This document shows, in pieces, positions 45,658 through 55,452 of a stretch of DNA of 64,000 nucleotides (position 1 is the stretch's first letter; the number at the start of each line of letters is the position of its first letter). The DNA lies in the NCBI RefSeq assembly GCF_002574545.1, contig NZ_NUGT01000015.1:62001-126000 (forward strand), read 5' to 3'. A model generated the notes under the pieces. It made no database searches, was not told where the DNA came from, and saw only the letters and a program-made list of their open reading frames with translations. The position numbers and the translations under genes are program-made. The stretch comes from Bacillus sp. AFS055030. GTDB taxonomy: Bacteria > Bacillota > Bacilli > Bacillales > Bacillaceae_G.

Positions 45658-46095
45658 CTATTCTTCGTCCCAAACCTTAACTTCTTGCATAACATCGCCA
45701 TTACGCATTCTTAAAACTGTATCCATTCCTTCGATTACTTGACCAAAAACTGTATGTACGCCATCTAAATGTGGTTGTGGCTCGTGAACGATAAAGAATT
45801 GGCTACCACCAGTATCTTTTCCAGCATGTGCCATTGATAATGCTCCAGCTTTATGCTTTAATGGATTACCAACCGTTTCACATTTAATTTGGTATCCTGG
45901 GCCACCTGTTCCATTACCGTTTGGATCTCCGCCTTGTGATACAAATCCAGGAATTACACGGTGGAAAGTTAAGCCATTGTAGAAACCTTGACGGATTAAT
46001 TTTTCAAAGTTTTCAACTGTACCTGGTGCATGCTCAGGGAATAATTCGATTAAGATTTGTTCACCATTTTCAAATGTTATACTTGCTTTTTTCAT
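45658..46095 (-). CDS. ppiB: Peptidyl-prolyl cis-trans isomerase B (cyclophilin)
   Basis: A 145-residue cyclophilin that speeds proline isomerisation in the cytoplasm. Active-site sequences [14 protein letters not shown] and GGSQFFI are intact. The ATG at 46095 follows AAGGAGGATTTTTATT; 32 more in-frame codons upstream would include that site and are rejected. Location between ribT/ypuF and ypuA agrees with B. subtilis. Confidence 0.97.
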   Translation of the reverse strand: MKKASITFENGEQILIELFPEHAPGTVENFEKLIRQGFYNGLTFHRVIPGFVSQGGDPNGNGTGGPGYQIKCETVGNPLKHKAGALSMAHAGKDTGGSQFFIVHEPQPHLDGVHTVFGQVIEGMDTVLRMRNGDVMQEVKVWDEE

Positions 46096-46279
46096 AATAA
46101 AAATCCTCCTTATGTATGTACAAATTTCATAAGACTTTATTGTCCTATATTTTTCATTACTGAAACTAGTAACGCTGATATTATCATACAAAAAACAAAA
46201 AGTAATGACAAGTTTTCTAAAAGTACTATAATAGTGTTGTAAGATGTAAAATTTGATTTATTGTAAAGGGAGTGTCTCT

Positions 46280-47149
46280 TTGTTAAAACGTAAGTTATTA
46301 GCGTTCACCATCTCAATGGGATTAATCGCTATGCCTTTTTCGGTATTTGCTGACTCTGTTCCTGGTGATACGATTGTTACTCTTGGACAAAATTTATCTG
46401 AAACGCAAAAGAAATCATTATTAGCTGAAATGGGTGCACCATCTGATGCTAGAATTGTGACTGTTTCGAATCAAGAGGAGCATAAATATTTAGATGGTAC
46501 TGTGCCTAGTGCTCAAATCGGTACTCGAGCTCTTTCATCAGCTATGATTACAATTGGTGAAAAAAATACAGGCATCGTCGTTCAATCAAATAATATTTCA
46601 TGGGTTACTAACTCAATGTATACAAATGCTTTAATTACTGCTGGATTAAAAGATGCAAATATAGTCATTACTGCACCATTTGAAGTCTCTGGTACTGCTG
46701 CTTTAACTGGTATTATGAAGGCTTATGAGCTTAGCTCAGGTGAAGTGATACCTGATGATGTGAAAAAAGTAGCAAATGAAGAAATGGTTAAAACTGCCAA
46801 ACTAGGTGATTCAGTAGGTAATGAAAAAGCTGTACAACTTGTCACTAAAGTGAAAGAAGAGTTAGCTAAAAATCCAAACATGTCCACTGATGAATTAAAA
46901 TCTTTAATTGATCGGTTAGCAAAGGATCTTGGTATTACTTTAACTGCTGATCAAAAAGCTAGTTTGATGTCTTTATTTGAAAAAATGAAAGATTTAAATA
47001 TTAATTGGGATCAAGTAGGAAACCAATTAACAAAAGCTAAAAATAAGATTTCAGAATACTTAAATTCAAAAGAGGGTCAATCTTTTATTCAAAAACTAAA
47101 AGATTTCTTCTCCGCATTATTTGATGCGATTCTTTCATTCTTCAAATAA
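46280..47149 (+). CDS. ypuA: YpuA-like exported protein (DUF1002)
   Basis: A 289-residue exported protein: a signal peptide (LLKRKLLAFTISMGLIAMPF) ends near residue 25 at VFADS. The DUF1002 core begins PGDTIVTLGQNLSETQKKS and runs to about residue 260; the last helix is hydrophobic (FFSALFDAILSFFK). The TTG start has AAAGGGAGTG 5 bases upstream. YpuA in B. subtilis belongs to the cell-envelope stress genes. It is divergent from ppiB and has its own terminator. Confidence 0.9.
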   Translation: MLKRKLLAFTISMGLIAMPFSVFADSVPGDTIVTLGQNLSETQKKSLLAEMGAPSDARIVTVSNQEEHKYLDGTVPSAQIGTRALSSAMITIGEKNTGIVVQSNNISWVTNSMYTNALITAGLKDANIVITAPFEVSGTAALTGIMKAYELSSGEVIPDDVKKVANEEMVKTAKLGDSVGNEKAVQLVTKVKEELAKNPNMSTDELKSLIDRLAKDLGITLTADQKASLMSLFEKMKDLNINWDQVGNQLTKAKNKISEYLNSKEGQSFIQKLKDFFSALFDAILSFFK

Positions 47150-47163
47150 TAGTGAAACAACCC

Positions 47164-47205
47164 AAAACCCCGTTACTAAAAAAAGTAACCGGGTTTTGTT
47201 TTTTT
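47164..47205 (+). terminator. Terminator after ypuA
   Basis: AAAACCCCGTTACT pairs with AGTAACCGGGTTTT, with one mismatch and a 6-base loop, followed by GTTTTTTT. Confidence 0.9.
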
Positions 47206-47260
47206 ATGGGAGTTTTCATTTATTATTGCCCCACTTTACTGCATAATGAGATCCACCAGA

Positions 47261-48721
47261 TTAAACGGTAGCATCTCCGATTGTTTTTCCACCTTTTTGT
47301 TTTTGACTTTCACTAGCTTTTGTACGGATAACTAAGTGCCAGAATGCTCTGCCATCAAATGGGATAAATGGCCACAAATAAGGTGTATTTAAAGTATTCA
47401 AGCTTGCTAAAAACAGGATAAATAATGTTGAACCAATCATAAAGCCTTTAATACCTAATATTGCTGTTAAAATTAAGATAAAAAATTTGGCTAATTTATT
47501 GGCAAGTGCTAGCTCATAACTAGGCGTAGCATATGATCCAATCATAGACACAGCTGTATATAACACTACTTCCGGTTGGAAAAGCCCTACGTCAATTGCT
47601 ACTTGACCAATCAATACTGCTGCAATAATCCCCATCGAAGTGGAAACTGCATTAGGTGTATGTATACTTGCCATTCGCAGGAATTCAATCCCCATATCTG
47701 CAATAATTAGTTGTAAATAAATTGGAATATTACTTGTTTCTTTTGGACCAATATAACTTAATGATTTAGGTAATACCTCTGGATAATTACATAATAGTAA
47801 CCAGAATGGCAATAAAAAGACTGACATAAAAATCCCTATATAACGACACCAGCGAAGGAATGTTCCGACAGAAGGAGTTTGTCTGAATTCTTCTGCATGT
47901 TGCATATGATGGTAATACGTTGCAGGCGTAATGATTACGCTCGGTGATGTATCCACAATAATACATACATGACCTTCAAGAATATGGTTTGCTACAACGT
48001 CAGGTCTTTCCGAATATCTAACTAAAGGAAACGGATTATATCCTTGTTTTAAAATAAATTCCTCTAATTTCTTATCTGTCATTGTCAGACCATCAACGTG
48101 AATACCTGTAATTCGATCTCGAACTTCTTTAACAAGTTCCGCATGCGCTAAACCTTCTATATAAGATAAACAAACATCTGTCTTTGAACTTTCACCTACT
48201 TGAAGAATTTCATTTCTTAAATTTTCATCGCGAATACGTCTTCTAATTAGGCCAGTATTATTAATAATGTTTTCGGTAAAACCATCCCGAGATCCACGTA
48301 CTACTCGCTCAGTATCTGGTTCTGTTGGGCCACGCCCAGGATAACTTCTAACATCGACTGCCAGTCCTTTATCTTCTCCATCAACTAATACTACAATTAA
48401 ACCTGATAATACTTTTTTGATAACATCTTCAAACGTTAACACAGTTTCTACCGATTGATGAACAATCGTATCCTCAATATTTTTAAACATTGATTTATTT
48501 TTCTCGACTTTTTCTAAACCAATTAAGTCGTCTAAAAATCTTTGAATAAAACTAGTATCCGTTAACCCGTTAACATAATAAAGATTCACTTCCACTTTAT
48601 TTACAAATATTACACGTTTTCCAATGTCAAAACTTACTCCATAACCAATTCGATCACTTATTGTATGAGCATTTGTAACTAGTTTATTTGTAAGTTTTGT
48701 CGGCTCTTTTTTCGTAGTCAT
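47261..48721 (-). CDS. spoVAF: Stage V sporulation protein AF
   Basis: A 486-residue membrane protein related to the GerA-type germinant receptor A subunit. A soluble N-terminal domain (about 1-300) is followed by four to five membrane helices. [35 protein letters not shown] is represented by several conserved blocks, of which GSRDGFTEN is diagnostic. The start overlaps the end of spoVAEA by four bases. It ends the spoVA operon; the lysA gene that follows in B. subtilis is absent. Confidence 0.95.
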   Translation of the reverse strand: MTTKKEPTKLTNKLVTNAHTISDRIGYGVSFDIGKRVIFVNKVEVNLYYVNGLTDTSFIQRFLDDLIGLEKVEKNKSMFKNIEDTIVHQSVETVLTFEDVIKKVLSGLIVVLVDGEDKGLAVDVRSYPGRGPTEPDTERVVRGSRDGFTENIINNTGLIRRRIRDENLRNEILQVGESSKTDVCLSYIEGLAHAELVKEVRDRITGIHVDGLTMTDKKLEEFILKQGYNPFPLVRYSERPDVVANHILEGHVCIIVDTSPSVIITPATYYHHMQHAEEFRQTPSVGTFLRWCRYIGIFMSVFLLPFWLLLCNYPEVLPKSLSYIGPKETSNIPIYLQLIIADMGIEFLRMASIHTPNAVSTSMGIIAAVLIGQVAIDVGLFQPEVVLYTAVSMIGSYATPSYELALANKLAKFFILILTAILGIKGFMIGSTLFILFLASLNTLNTPYLWPFIPFDGRAFWHLVIRTKASESQKQKGGKTIGDATV

Positions 48722-49281
48722 TGGAGTTCACTCCTCTCGAGGATATATTCAATTGCTTTTCTTGTAATGGGTGAACCGATCGATATATCATCTCTTCCAC
48801 CCATCTTTCCAATATCTCCGATTCCTAAAATCAAAGGAATATTTAGTTGATCTAAGTTATAGACGGTGTCTCCATTTATTCTTCCGATTTCAATATCTGG
48901 TACTCCAAACTTATCAACACCGTATTCAGTTAAATTCCCTTCGTTATCAATGCTAACATCCACTTTTGTCCATTCTTGATGATGTGTATTTGATGCTACT
49001 GCTAGTGCAGCAATAACTTCGATATGTTTATCACTAGCTACGTATTTTAATGCTTTTTCTCCAGGACCTTCTCCCATATAGCCACTGTCATCAAATAATA
49101 CAAATATTGGTTCTTTTTGTGCTTGCATTATGATTTCAACCATTTTCTTTCCAGAAAACTTAGTGGGATTACCTTGCGATTGTGATATTGTGCATCCGCC
49201 AAATTGTTTTGCCAAATACTCAATACTCCGATGTGCATATACATCTCCGTCGGTTACGATAATGATCCTTTTCTTTTTCAT
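48718..49281 (-). CDS. spoVAEA: Stage V sporulation protein AEA
   Basis: A 187-residue soluble protein (SpoVAE, C-terminal type) starting [41 protein letters not shown] and [18 protein letters not shown] are its conserved parts. AAAGGTTAACTT precedes the ATG. It belongs to the spoVA operon, which in forespores makes the dipicolinic acid channel; this gene's precise role is not settled. A 3-base gap separates it from spoVAEB. Confidence 0.93.
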   Translation of the reverse strand: MKKKRIIIVTDGDVYAHRSIEYLAKQFGGCTISQSQGNPTKFSGKKMVEIIMQAQKEPIFVLFDDSGYMGEGPGEKALKYVASDKHIEVIAALAVASNTHHQEWTKVDVSIDNEGNLTEYGVDKFGVPDIEIGRINGDTVYNLDQLNIPLILGIGDIGKMGGRDDISIGSPITRKAIEYILERSELQ

Positions 49282-49284
49282 AAG

Positions 49285-49644
49285 TTAACCTTTTGGCTTA
49301 AAAAGAAGTGCGACTAAAAATGAGAATAAAATAGCTGCTGAAATTCCAGATGAAGTTAGAGAAAAGATCCCCATTCCTATACCAATAAATCCATGGTCAC
49401 TTGCTTCTGCCATTGCTCCATGTAATAAAGAATGACCAAAACTAGTAATTGGAACGGTTGCACCCGCACCTGCAAATTTTATTAGCTTATCGTATATGCC
49501 AAACCCATCTAAAATTGACCCAATTACTACAAATATGCACATCACATGCCCTGGTGTTAATTTTGTGAAATCAAACAATAACTGACCAACCACACAAATT
49601 AGACCACCTACTATAAAAGCAGTTATAAAATCCATCAAAAACAC
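49285..49644 (-). CDS. spoVAEB: Stage V sporulation protein AEB
   Basis: A 119-residue membrane protein with three to four helices, homologous to SpoVAC (shared [25 protein letters not shown] versus FAGAGSAVPVTGFANSM). Part of the mechanosensitive Ca-dipicolinate channel. AGGAGGTGTTTTTG precedes the start; it follows spoVAD with a 3-base gap. Confidence 0.94.
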   Translation of the reverse strand: MFLMDFITAFIVGGLICVVGQLLFDFTKLTPGHVMCIFVVIGSILDGFGIYDKLIKFAGAGATVPITSFGHSLLHGAMAEASDHGFIGIGMGIFSLTSSGISAAILFSFLVALLFKPKG

Positions 49645-49647
49645 CTC

Positions 49648-50655
49648 CTAACAGCTTTCGAAAACGACAGCATGAGAAATAGTTGGAATTGATTCTTTCT
49701 GTTGAATCATTGTCGGGCTTAAAAGAGCGCCGGTAGCCGCTACTAAAATTCGTTTATAAGTACCTTTATTTAACTCTTGAAATAAATGGCCATATGTTAC
49801 AACCGCTGAACAAGCACATCCACTTCCACCAGCAAATACTTCTTGATTTTCTCGATCATAGATTAACAATCCACAATCATTGTATTTTCCTGCCATATCA
49901 TATCCTTCTTCTCTAACAAGTTGCTCGCAAATTGGTGCGCCTACAGCTGATAGATCTCCAGTTACGATAAAATCATAATCATTAGGTGTTGTATTTGTGT
50001 CTTTAAAGTGTTGTACGATTGTATAGGCTGCGGCTGGTGCCATCGCAGAACCCATATCAAATGGATCTGTCAAACCTAAATCCTGCACTGTACCGATTGT
50101 GGCGCATTTTACCTTTATTTTACTTTTTTTATTTGAAAGAAGAATACTTCCTGCTCCAGTTACTGTAAAGGTTGCTGAATCTGGTTTTTGTCCACCATAT
50201 TCTGTTGGATATCGATATTGCCTTTCTGCAGTAGCATTATGACTACTTGTTGCTGCTAATGTCATTTTTGCGTATCCACTATCGATTAACTGTGCACCAA
50301 GTGCAGCCGTTTCCATTGAAGTGGAGCATGCTCCAAACATACATAAAAAAGGTAGCTGTAATTCCCTTGCCATAAAGTTTGCAGTAACATTCTGATTTAA
50401 TAAATCACCTGCTAAAAAAACATCGACATCTTCTACAGTTTTTTTTGCTTTTTTTAGTGTTACTGAAATTGCATTTCTCATTAATGCTCTTTCCGCTAAT
50501 TCCCAATTATCCTCATTACAATGAAGATCTTCATAAGCATAATCAAATTTACCGGCTAACAGTCCCAGGTTTTCTTTTGGTCCGACAGCGGTGCCTGATG
50601 CTTGGACATAAACACCATTTTGAAACTCCCAAGTTTGTTTACCAACTAAAGCCAT
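49648..50655 (-). CDS. spoVAD: Stage V sporulation protein AD
   Basis: A 335-residue protein with the thiolase fold, which in B. subtilis binds dipicolinic acid directly on the outside of the spore inner membrane. Conserved parts are FGACSTSMETAALGAQLID, with the cysteine at the thiolase active-site position, and GGSGCACSAVVTYGH. AGGTGACTACAT precedes the ATG. Length agrees with the 338 residues in B. subtilis. Confidence 0.96.
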   Translation of the reverse strand: MALVGKQTWEFQNGVYVQASGTAVGPKENLGLLAGKFDYAYEDLHCNEDNWELAERALMRNAISVTLKKAKKTVEDVDVFLAGDLLNQNVTANFMARELQLPFLCMFGACSTSMETAALGAQLIDSGYAKMTLAATSSHNATAERQYRYPTEYGGQKPDSATFTVTGAGSILLSNKKSKIKVKCATIGTVQDLGLTDPFDMGSAMAPAAAYTIVQHFKDTNTTPNDYDFIVTGDLSAVGAPICEQLVREEGYDMAGKYNDCGLLIYDRENQEVFAGGSGCACSAVVTYGHLFQELNKGTYKRILVAATGALLSPTMIQQKESIPTISHAVVFESC

Positions 50656-50668
50656 ATGTAGTCACCTC

Positions 50669-51130
50669 CTAAAAAAATACTCTCAAAGCGTATCGGATCA
50701 TTCCAACGATATATGCCGAAACAACTCCATAAACAATTACACAACCAGCAAGTTTAAACATATTTGTCGCAACCCCTAGAACTAGACCTTCACTTCTATG
50801 TTCCATTGCGGCACTTGTCATAGAGTTGGCAAAACCTGTTACAGGAACAGCTGAACCTGCACCTGCAAATTGTCCAATTTTGTCATAAATCCCTAAACCT
50901 GTAAGTAAGCTAGAAATTAAAACAAGTGTAGCAACAGTTGGGTCACCTACATTTTTTTCAGTAAAATTAAAATAGTTTATATAGATTTTCGTAATACACT
51001 CTCCTAAAAAACAAATAAATCCCCCAACTAAAAATGCTTTAATACAATTTGTTAGTACTGGTTTTTTCGGTTGATATGCTTTTATATTCTCTTTATAATT
51101 AGCTTTTAATTTCCCACTCATTTTATCCAT
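50669..51130 (-). CDS. spoVAC: Stage V sporulation protein AC
   Basis: A 153-residue membrane protein with four helices, the mechanosensitive channel element through which Ca-dipicolinate leaves the germinating spore. It has an N-terminal cytoplasmic part (KLKANYKENIKAYQPKKP), then ...GKIGQFAGAGSAVPVTGFANS as the diagnostic loop. Located between spoVAB and spoVAD with gaps of 3 and 13 bases. Confidence 0.96.
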   Translation of the reverse strand: MDKMSGKLKANYKENIKAYQPKKPVLTNCIKAFLVGGFICFLGECITKIYINYFNFTEKNVGDPTVATLVLISSLLTGLGIYDKIGQFAGAGSAVPVTGFANSMTSAAMEHRSEGLVLGVATNMFKLAGCVIVYGVVSAYIVGMIRYALRVFF

Positions 51131-51133
51131 CCT

Positions 51134-51550
51134 TTACTCTATAAAATATATCCAATGAAATAACGAACCAAAAACTTTTCCTAATGCGATTGCCATTAAT
51201 AAGTACACAATTTTCTTTTGAATGCCAATTCGTTTTGCTAAGATTGGAAATACGTTTAAAACTTCGGTTAACGCTGCAGCCAACATTCCAATAAAAATAC
51301 CTGCTAACAAACCAATAAAAACTGAAAATAGATGCGGTAAATTGAATACGGTATTTCGCAAACTGATCCAGCAACCAAAAATTGCTCCTAAAATAACTGA
51401 AAATTCATAAGCGCGTATTTTATGAATCGTTTTCGTTAACTGCGTTAGTCTCGGAATAATTCCAATTACCGATAAAAATGCTACAAATCCAGTACCGACA
51501 GCAATACCTCCTGAAAAACCTACAAATACGATTAACAATTGTTTAATCAT
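51134..51550 (-). CDS. spoVAB: Stage V sporulation protein AB
   Basis: A 138-residue membrane protein with four helices: GFSGGIAVGTGFVAFLSVIG near the start and GLLAGIFIGMLAAALTEVLN in the middle are typical of SpoVAB. It overlaps the end of spoVAA by 8 bases, so translation is coupled. Component of the spoVA channel apparatus; its own task is unknown. Confidence 0.95.
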   Translation of the reverse strand: MIKQLLIVFVGFSGGIAVGTGFVAFLSVIGIIPRLTQLTKTIHKIRAYEFSVILGAIFGCWISLRNTVFNLPHLFSVFIGLLAGIFIGMLAAALTEVLNVFPILAKRIGIQKKIVYLLMAIALGKVFGSLFHWIYFIE

Positions 51551-52166
51551 CGGTATTTACACTTTTGTTTGGCTTTTTATTTTCATTTACTAACATGTAT
51601 TCATCAATTGAACGTTGATACTGAAACATTTCTACTTCAAGAGGACTCGGTTCTTCATTTAATCTTGTTTTAAACCATTGATTAAAAAATAAAATCATCC
51701 CAATTCCTAGTCCAAACGAGTATGGTACTTGAAATAATAAAGGTTTATAATTAAGTTCTCCTGTAATCATATAGTAAATTCGTTGTTGAACCTGCTGCAT
51801 GCTAACATCTTCATGGAAATAAATAATAGCTAATGAAGAACCTGTAAATAACAAGATCCAAACGAAACAAAACAGAAAAAAGTGATCCTTTGAAACTTCA
51901 TTTTTAAGTTCTATTATGCACATCGTCACTCCGATTAGTTCAAATGTAATGTCAGGTTCTATTTCTTGAATTAAAGGTAAAAGATCTAGAATATCAATAA
52001 CTGTATGTGTACCATCCTCCTTTTTAGATTCATGTACAATGATATTTTTAATTTGGGTTAAATCAACATTTATCCCTTGTAATCGTGCAATCTCTCCTAG
52101 ATGTACACGTTTACCTACTTGTACAACGATTCGATTAAGTAATTTAATATATAACACCTTTTTCAT
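51543..52166 (-). CDS. spoVAA: Stage V sporulation protein AA
   Basis: A 207-residue protein with an N-terminal soluble domain (residues 1-95, VQVGKRVHLGEIARL) and two membrane helices at about 100-120 and 150-172. GAGGGGAAAGT precedes the ATG. First gene of the spoVA operon; a sigma-G promoter lies about 45 bases upstream, fitting forespore expression. Confidence 0.95.
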   Translation of the reverse strand: MKKVLYIKLLNRIVVQVGKRVHLGEIARLQGINVDLTQIKNIIVHESKKEDGTHTVIDILDLLPLIQEIEPDITFELIGVTMCIIELKNEVSKDHFFLFCFVWILLFTGSSLAIIYFHEDVSMQQVQQRIYYMITGELNYKPLLFQVPYSFGLGIGMILFFNQWFKTRLNEEPSPLEVEMFQYQRSIDEYMLVNENKKPNKSVNTDD

Positions 52167-52208
52167 ACTTTCCCCTCAGTTTCAAAGCTTTATAAATTCA
52201 ATTACAAC

Positions 52209-52237
52209 TAGTATGTGAAAACTTCCCAAAAATATAA
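52209..52237 (-). promoter_or_regulatory. Candidate sigma-G promoter of the spoVA operon
   Basis: CATACTA, a full match to the usual sigma-G -10, preceded after 17 bases by TTATA, close to gHATR. It lies about 43 bases before spoVAA on the minus strand. Confidence 0.6.
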
Positions 52238-52350
52238 GTCCAGGAAGTTTTATCTGATTTTTTCGGTAAGTAAAATCAAGAAAAAACAAATTGCCAAAAT
52301 AGATTTCATCTTTATTTGGAGCTTTTAGTTAACAGTAAATACAAAATAAA

Positions 52351-52394
52351 AAAGCTGAAAAATCGTATTGTATTTCCTACGATTCTTCAGCTTT
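52351..52394 (-). terminator. Terminator after sigF
   Basis: AAAGCTGAA with AATCGTA pairs with TACGATT and TTCAGCTTT; A-run on the left. It separates the spoIIA operon from spoVA. Confidence 0.88.
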
Positions 52395-52408
52395 TTTAGC
52401 TCAAGATT

Positions 52409-53164
52409 TTATTTGATTTTGTCTTTCATTTGTTGGAGAATCTTCTTCTCTAGTCTTGAAACCTGCACTTGAGAAATTCCTAATCGCTCAGCAACTTCTG
52501 ATTGAGTTTGATCTTTATAATATCTTAAATAGACAATTAATCGCTCTCTGTCATCTAGTTGTTTAATCGCTTCTTTTAATGCAAATTTTTCAAACCAATT
52601 TGTTTCATGATTATCAGCAATTTGATCTAACAATGTAATTGGATCACCATCATTTTCATACACTGTTTCATGAATTGACGAAGGAGCTCTACTAGCTTCT
52701 TGTGCAAGTACAACATCCTCTGGTGTAATTTCCATATGAGTAGCAATCTCATTAATTGTAGGCATTCTTCCAAGCGTTTTACTTAACTCTTCTTTTGCTT
52801 TTCGGATCTTATTATTTGTTTCCTTTAATGAACGACTTACTTTAACTGTTCCATCGTCTCGAATAAATCGTTGGATTTCTCCGATAATCATCGGAACAGC
52901 ATATGTAGAAAATCGTACATCATAAGATAGATCAAATTTATCTACCGATTTCAACAATCCGATACAACCAATCTGAAATAAATCGTCTGGTTCATATCCA
53001 CGGTTAATAAAGCGCTGAACAACTGACCATACAAGTCTCATGTTGTGCCCGACGATGCTGTCTCTAGCCAATTGATCTCCAGCCTGACTACGCTTAATTA
53101 ACTCTTTTAATTCATGATCCTTTAACTGCGCACGGGGTTGATCTTGCTTGACTTCTACGTCCAT
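52409..53164 (-). CDS. sigF: RNA polymerase sigma-F factor
   Basis: The first forespore-specific sigma factor, 251 residues. Region 2 contains DLFQIGCIGLLKSVDKFDLS and FSTYAVPMIIGEI; region 4 contains RERLIVYLRYYKDQTQSEVAERLGISQVQVSRLE in the C-terminal part. AAGGAGAATCGCCT precedes the ATG. It lies 12 bases after spoIIAB, whose product holds it inactive before septation. Confidence 0.97.
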   Translation of the reverse strand: MDVEVKQDQPRAQLKDHELKELIKRSQAGDQLARDSIVGHNMRLVWSVVQRFINRGYEPDDLFQIGCIGLLKSVDKFDLSYDVRFSTYAVPMIIGEIQRFIRDDGTVKVSRSLKETNNKIRKAKEELSKTLGRMPTINEIATHMEITPEDVVLAQEASRAPSSIHETVYENDGDPITLLDQIADNHETNWFEKFALKEAIKQLDDRERLIVYLRYYKDQTQSEVAERLGISQVQVSRLEKKILQQMKDKIK

Positions 53165-53176
53165 AGGCGATTCTCC

Positions 53177-53617
53177 TTAATTACTTAAAACATTGCTATT
53201 TGATAAGTACTTTTTAACCGTAATCGTTGTACCAACATTGACAGTGGACACAACTTCACATTGATCCATGAAATTCTCCATAATCGTAAATCCCATGCCG
53301 GATCTTTCTAAATCTGGTTTTGAAGTATATAAAGGTTGCATTGCTTCATCTAAATCAGCAATACCAATACCTTCATCTCTGATTGTTAAAGTTACTGTTT
53401 GATCTTCAAGAAGAACTGAAATGAATACGATCCCTTCAGGATTATTTTCATAACCATGAATAATCGCATTTGTAACCGCCTCAGATACGACAGTTTTAAT
53501 CTCAGTTAATTCATCTAAAGTAGGATCTAGCTGGGTAATAAACGCAGCTACAGTTACACGAGCAAATGATTCATTTTGACTTAATGCGGAAAATTGAAGG
53601 TTCATTTCATTTCGCAT
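53177..53617 (-). CDS. spoIIAB: Anti-sigma F factor SpoIIAB
   Basis: A 146-residue GHKL-family kinase that binds sigma F and phosphorylates SpoIIAA. The ATP-binding motifs are [19 protein letters not shown] and RSGMGFTIM. The start overlaps the spoIIAA stop by one base. The gene order spoIIAA-spoIIAB-sigF is universal in spore formers. Confidence 0.97.
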   Translation of the reverse strand: MRNEMNLQFSALSQNESFARVTVAAFITQLDPTLDELTEIKTVVSEAVTNAIIHGYENNPEGIVFISVLLEDQTVTLTIRDEGIGIADLDEAMQPLYTSKPDLERSGMGFTIMENFMDQCEVVSTVNVGTTITVKKYLSNSNVLSN

Positions 53618-53967
53618 TATGCCACCCCCAATACATTAAGTCCATTTGACTCATCATCGGCTAAATGAACAATCTTAAATAAGCCAGACATATCAAATAA
53701 CCGTTTAATTGATGGAGAAATTGAACATACAACCATTTCTCCACCTTTATTTCGAATAACTTTGTATCTACCTAAAATGACACCTAAACCAGAACTATCC
53801 ATAAAAGTTAAATGCTCAAGATTTAATAAAATATGTTTGATAGTCTGTGACTCTAATACCTCATTTACTTGCAAACGTAAATCCTCAGCTGTGTGATGAT
53901 CTAGTTCGCCTGCAAGTCTTACACAAAGGATTGCATTTTTCACTTCAAGTTCAATATTAAGACTCAC
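53617..53967 (-). CDS. spoIIAA: Anti-anti-sigma F factor SpoIIAA
   Basis: A 116-residue STAS-domain protein that frees sigma F by binding SpoIIAB. The phosphorylated serine is Ser58 in [13 protein letters not shown], the same number as in B. subtilis. The start codon is GTG, 8 bases after GGGAGG. It leads the spoIIA operon behind a sigma-H-like promoter; read-through from dacF is also possible because no terminator lies between. Confidence 0.96.
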   Translation of the reverse strand: MSLNIELEVKNAILCVRLAGELDHHTAEDLRLQVNEVLESQTIKHILLNLEHLTFMDSSGLGVILGRYKVIRNKGGEMVVCSISPSIKRLFDMSGLFKIVHLADDESNGLNVLGVA

Positions 53968-54000
53968 TACAATAACCTCCCTATTTGACGGTTATTTTAG

Positions 54001-54030
54001 AGTTTCGTTAAAACTAAACCGAATTCCTTC
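54001..54030 (-). promoter_or_regulatory. Candidate sigma-H promoter of the spoIIA operon
   Basis: GAAGGAATT fits the sigma-H -35 RnAGGAwWW, and AACGAAACT, 12 bases on, resembles the -10 RnnGAAT. TTTTGTCAT at 54035-54043 may be a Spo0A box. Confidence 0.6.
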
Positions 54031-54096
54031 ACGTATGACAAAACTAGTGGTAAAACGCCAAATCTTTCTGTAATACTCGAAATTAGTCGGAAGAAA

Positions 54097-55260
54097 TCAA
54101 TTGAATCCTCCAACAGTACGCTTAAATAAATCATACCAATTAGCTTTACTTACCGATTTATTCGCAACCAAGTCTGTTTTTGATAAAACTTTATTACCTT
54201 GTTTTAATACTAAAACTCCGACAACTTGCCCTTTTTTAATTGGTGCTTGCATATGTTTGTTCAACTTAATATCTTTTGTAATTTTATTCATCGCTTGACC
54301 CTTCTTCAATACAACTGAAACTGGGCTTTTTGTGATAACATTTACACCTTTAGACTTACCTTTACTAATATTAAGTCTCTCAATACTCTCACCTTGTTTA
54401 ATCAATTGCTTTACTTGATATTGATTAAATGCATAATCAAGCATATTTGTCATTTGGGCATTTCTTTCTTTAGAAGTTGGCGCCCCCATAATCACGCTAA
54501 CTACTCGCATGTTGTTCTTCTTAGCAGTTGCTGTTAAACAATACTTTGCTTCCGCAGTAAATCCTGTTTTCAATCCATCTGCTCCTGGATAAAAACGGAC
54601 AAGTTTATTCGTATTTACTAACCAAAATTGTTTTTCAGTATCTTTTCTCAAGTAATCTTCATAAGTACCAGTAAACTTTGTGATTAATGGATATTTTAAT
54701 AGCTCTCTTCCCATGACTGCCATATCATACGCCGATGAATAATGACCAGGTGCAGGTAGCCCAGTTGGATTTTCAAAATGTGTATTTTTTAATCCTAACT
54801 GTTTTACTTTTTTATTCATTAAAGCGACAAATGCCTCTTCTGTACCTGAAATTTTCTCTGCCATTGCAACCGATGCATCATTTCCTGAAGCGATTGCAAT
54901 ACCTTTCAACATTTCTCTTACTGTCATCTCTTCGCCAGGTTCTAAAAAGATTTGTGATCCGCCCATTGACGCAGCATGTTCACTTGTCATTACTTTATCA
55001 TCTAACTTGAGATCTCCCTTATTGATTTCTTCCATAATAATAAGCATTGTCATAATCTTAGTCATACTTGCTGGTGGAAGCTCTTTTCTAGCATCTTTTT
55101 CATATAAGATTTTTCCTGTGTCTTGTTCAATAATTACGGAAGATAATGCATTTTTTGCCAATCTGACATCATTATTTTGTGTTTCTCTTGCATTTACTTT
55201 AGGTAGTGCTAAAGAAAAGATCATAACACTACTTAAAAGAGTTAGTAATACCCTTTTCAT
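54097..55260 (-). CDS. dacF: D-alanyl-D-alanine carboxypeptidase DacF
   Basis: A 387-residue penicillin-binding protein of forespores that with DacB sets cortex cross-linking. The motifs are SMTK (catalytic Ser near residue 70), SGN in ASGND, and KTG in LKTGFT. A signal peptide ends near residue 24 (LPKVNA). GGAGGGTTATAG precedes the ATG. In B. subtilis dacF is transcribed by sigma F and G; a sigma-F-like promoter is seen here. It is related to dacB in this same window. Confidence 0.95.
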   Translation of the reverse strand: MKRVLLTLLSSVMIFSLALPKVNARETQNNDVRLAKNALSSVIIEQDTGKILYEKDARKELPPASMTKIMTMLIIMEEINKGDLKLDDKVMTSEHAASMGGSQIFLEPGEEMTVREMLKGIAIASGNDASVAMAEKISGTEEAFVALMNKKVKQLGLKNTHFENPTGLPAPGHYSSAYDMAVMGRELLKYPLITKFTGTYEDYLRKDTEKQFWLVNTNKLVRFYPGADGLKTGFTAEAKYCLTATAKKNNMRVVSVIMGAPTSKERNAQMTNMLDYAFNQYQVKQLIKQGESIERLNISKGKSKGVNVITKSPVSVVLKKGQAMNKITKDIKLNKHMQAPIKKGQVVGVLVLKQGNKVLSKTDLVANKSVSKANWYDLFKRTVGGFN

Positions 55261-55286
55261 CTATAACCCTCCATTCTTTTCATACA

Positions 55287-55315
55287 TATTTTTTCCAAAT
55301 ATAAGTAGTTTAATC
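55287..55315 (-). promoter_or_regulatory. Candidate sigma-F promoter of dacF
   Basis: GGAAAAAATA fits the sigma-F -10 GGnRAnAHTR. GATTA, 14 bases upstream, is a poor -35. Confidence 0.35.
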
Positions 55316-55350
55316 AAATACAGAAGAAAATATTAGAAAGAATGGAACTA

Positions 55351-55379
55351 TTTACATATATGCGTACATATGATATAAG
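55351..55379 (+). promoter_or_regulatory. Sigma-A promoter of the GntR/ABC operon
   Basis: TTTACA and TATAAG are 17 bases apart. The operator at 55383-55416 begins four bases after the -10, so a bound repressor would cover the start site. Confidence 0.6.
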
Positions 55380-55382
55380 TAA

Positions 55383-55416
55383 AGTGTATTAAATATACCC
55401 ATACACTTAATACACT
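55383..55416 (+). promoter_or_regulatory. Operator with 10-bp inverted repeat, probably for the GntR regulator
   Basis: AGTGTATTAA and TTAATACACT are exact reverse complements with a 14-base spacer. In addition ATACACTTAA occurs twice as a direct repeat (55401-55410 and 55419-55428). Placement directly after the promoter suggests autoregulation, as with YtrA. Confidence 0.6.
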
Positions 55417-55452
55417 CCATACACTTAAGAAAACATATAAGGTGGTGATCTC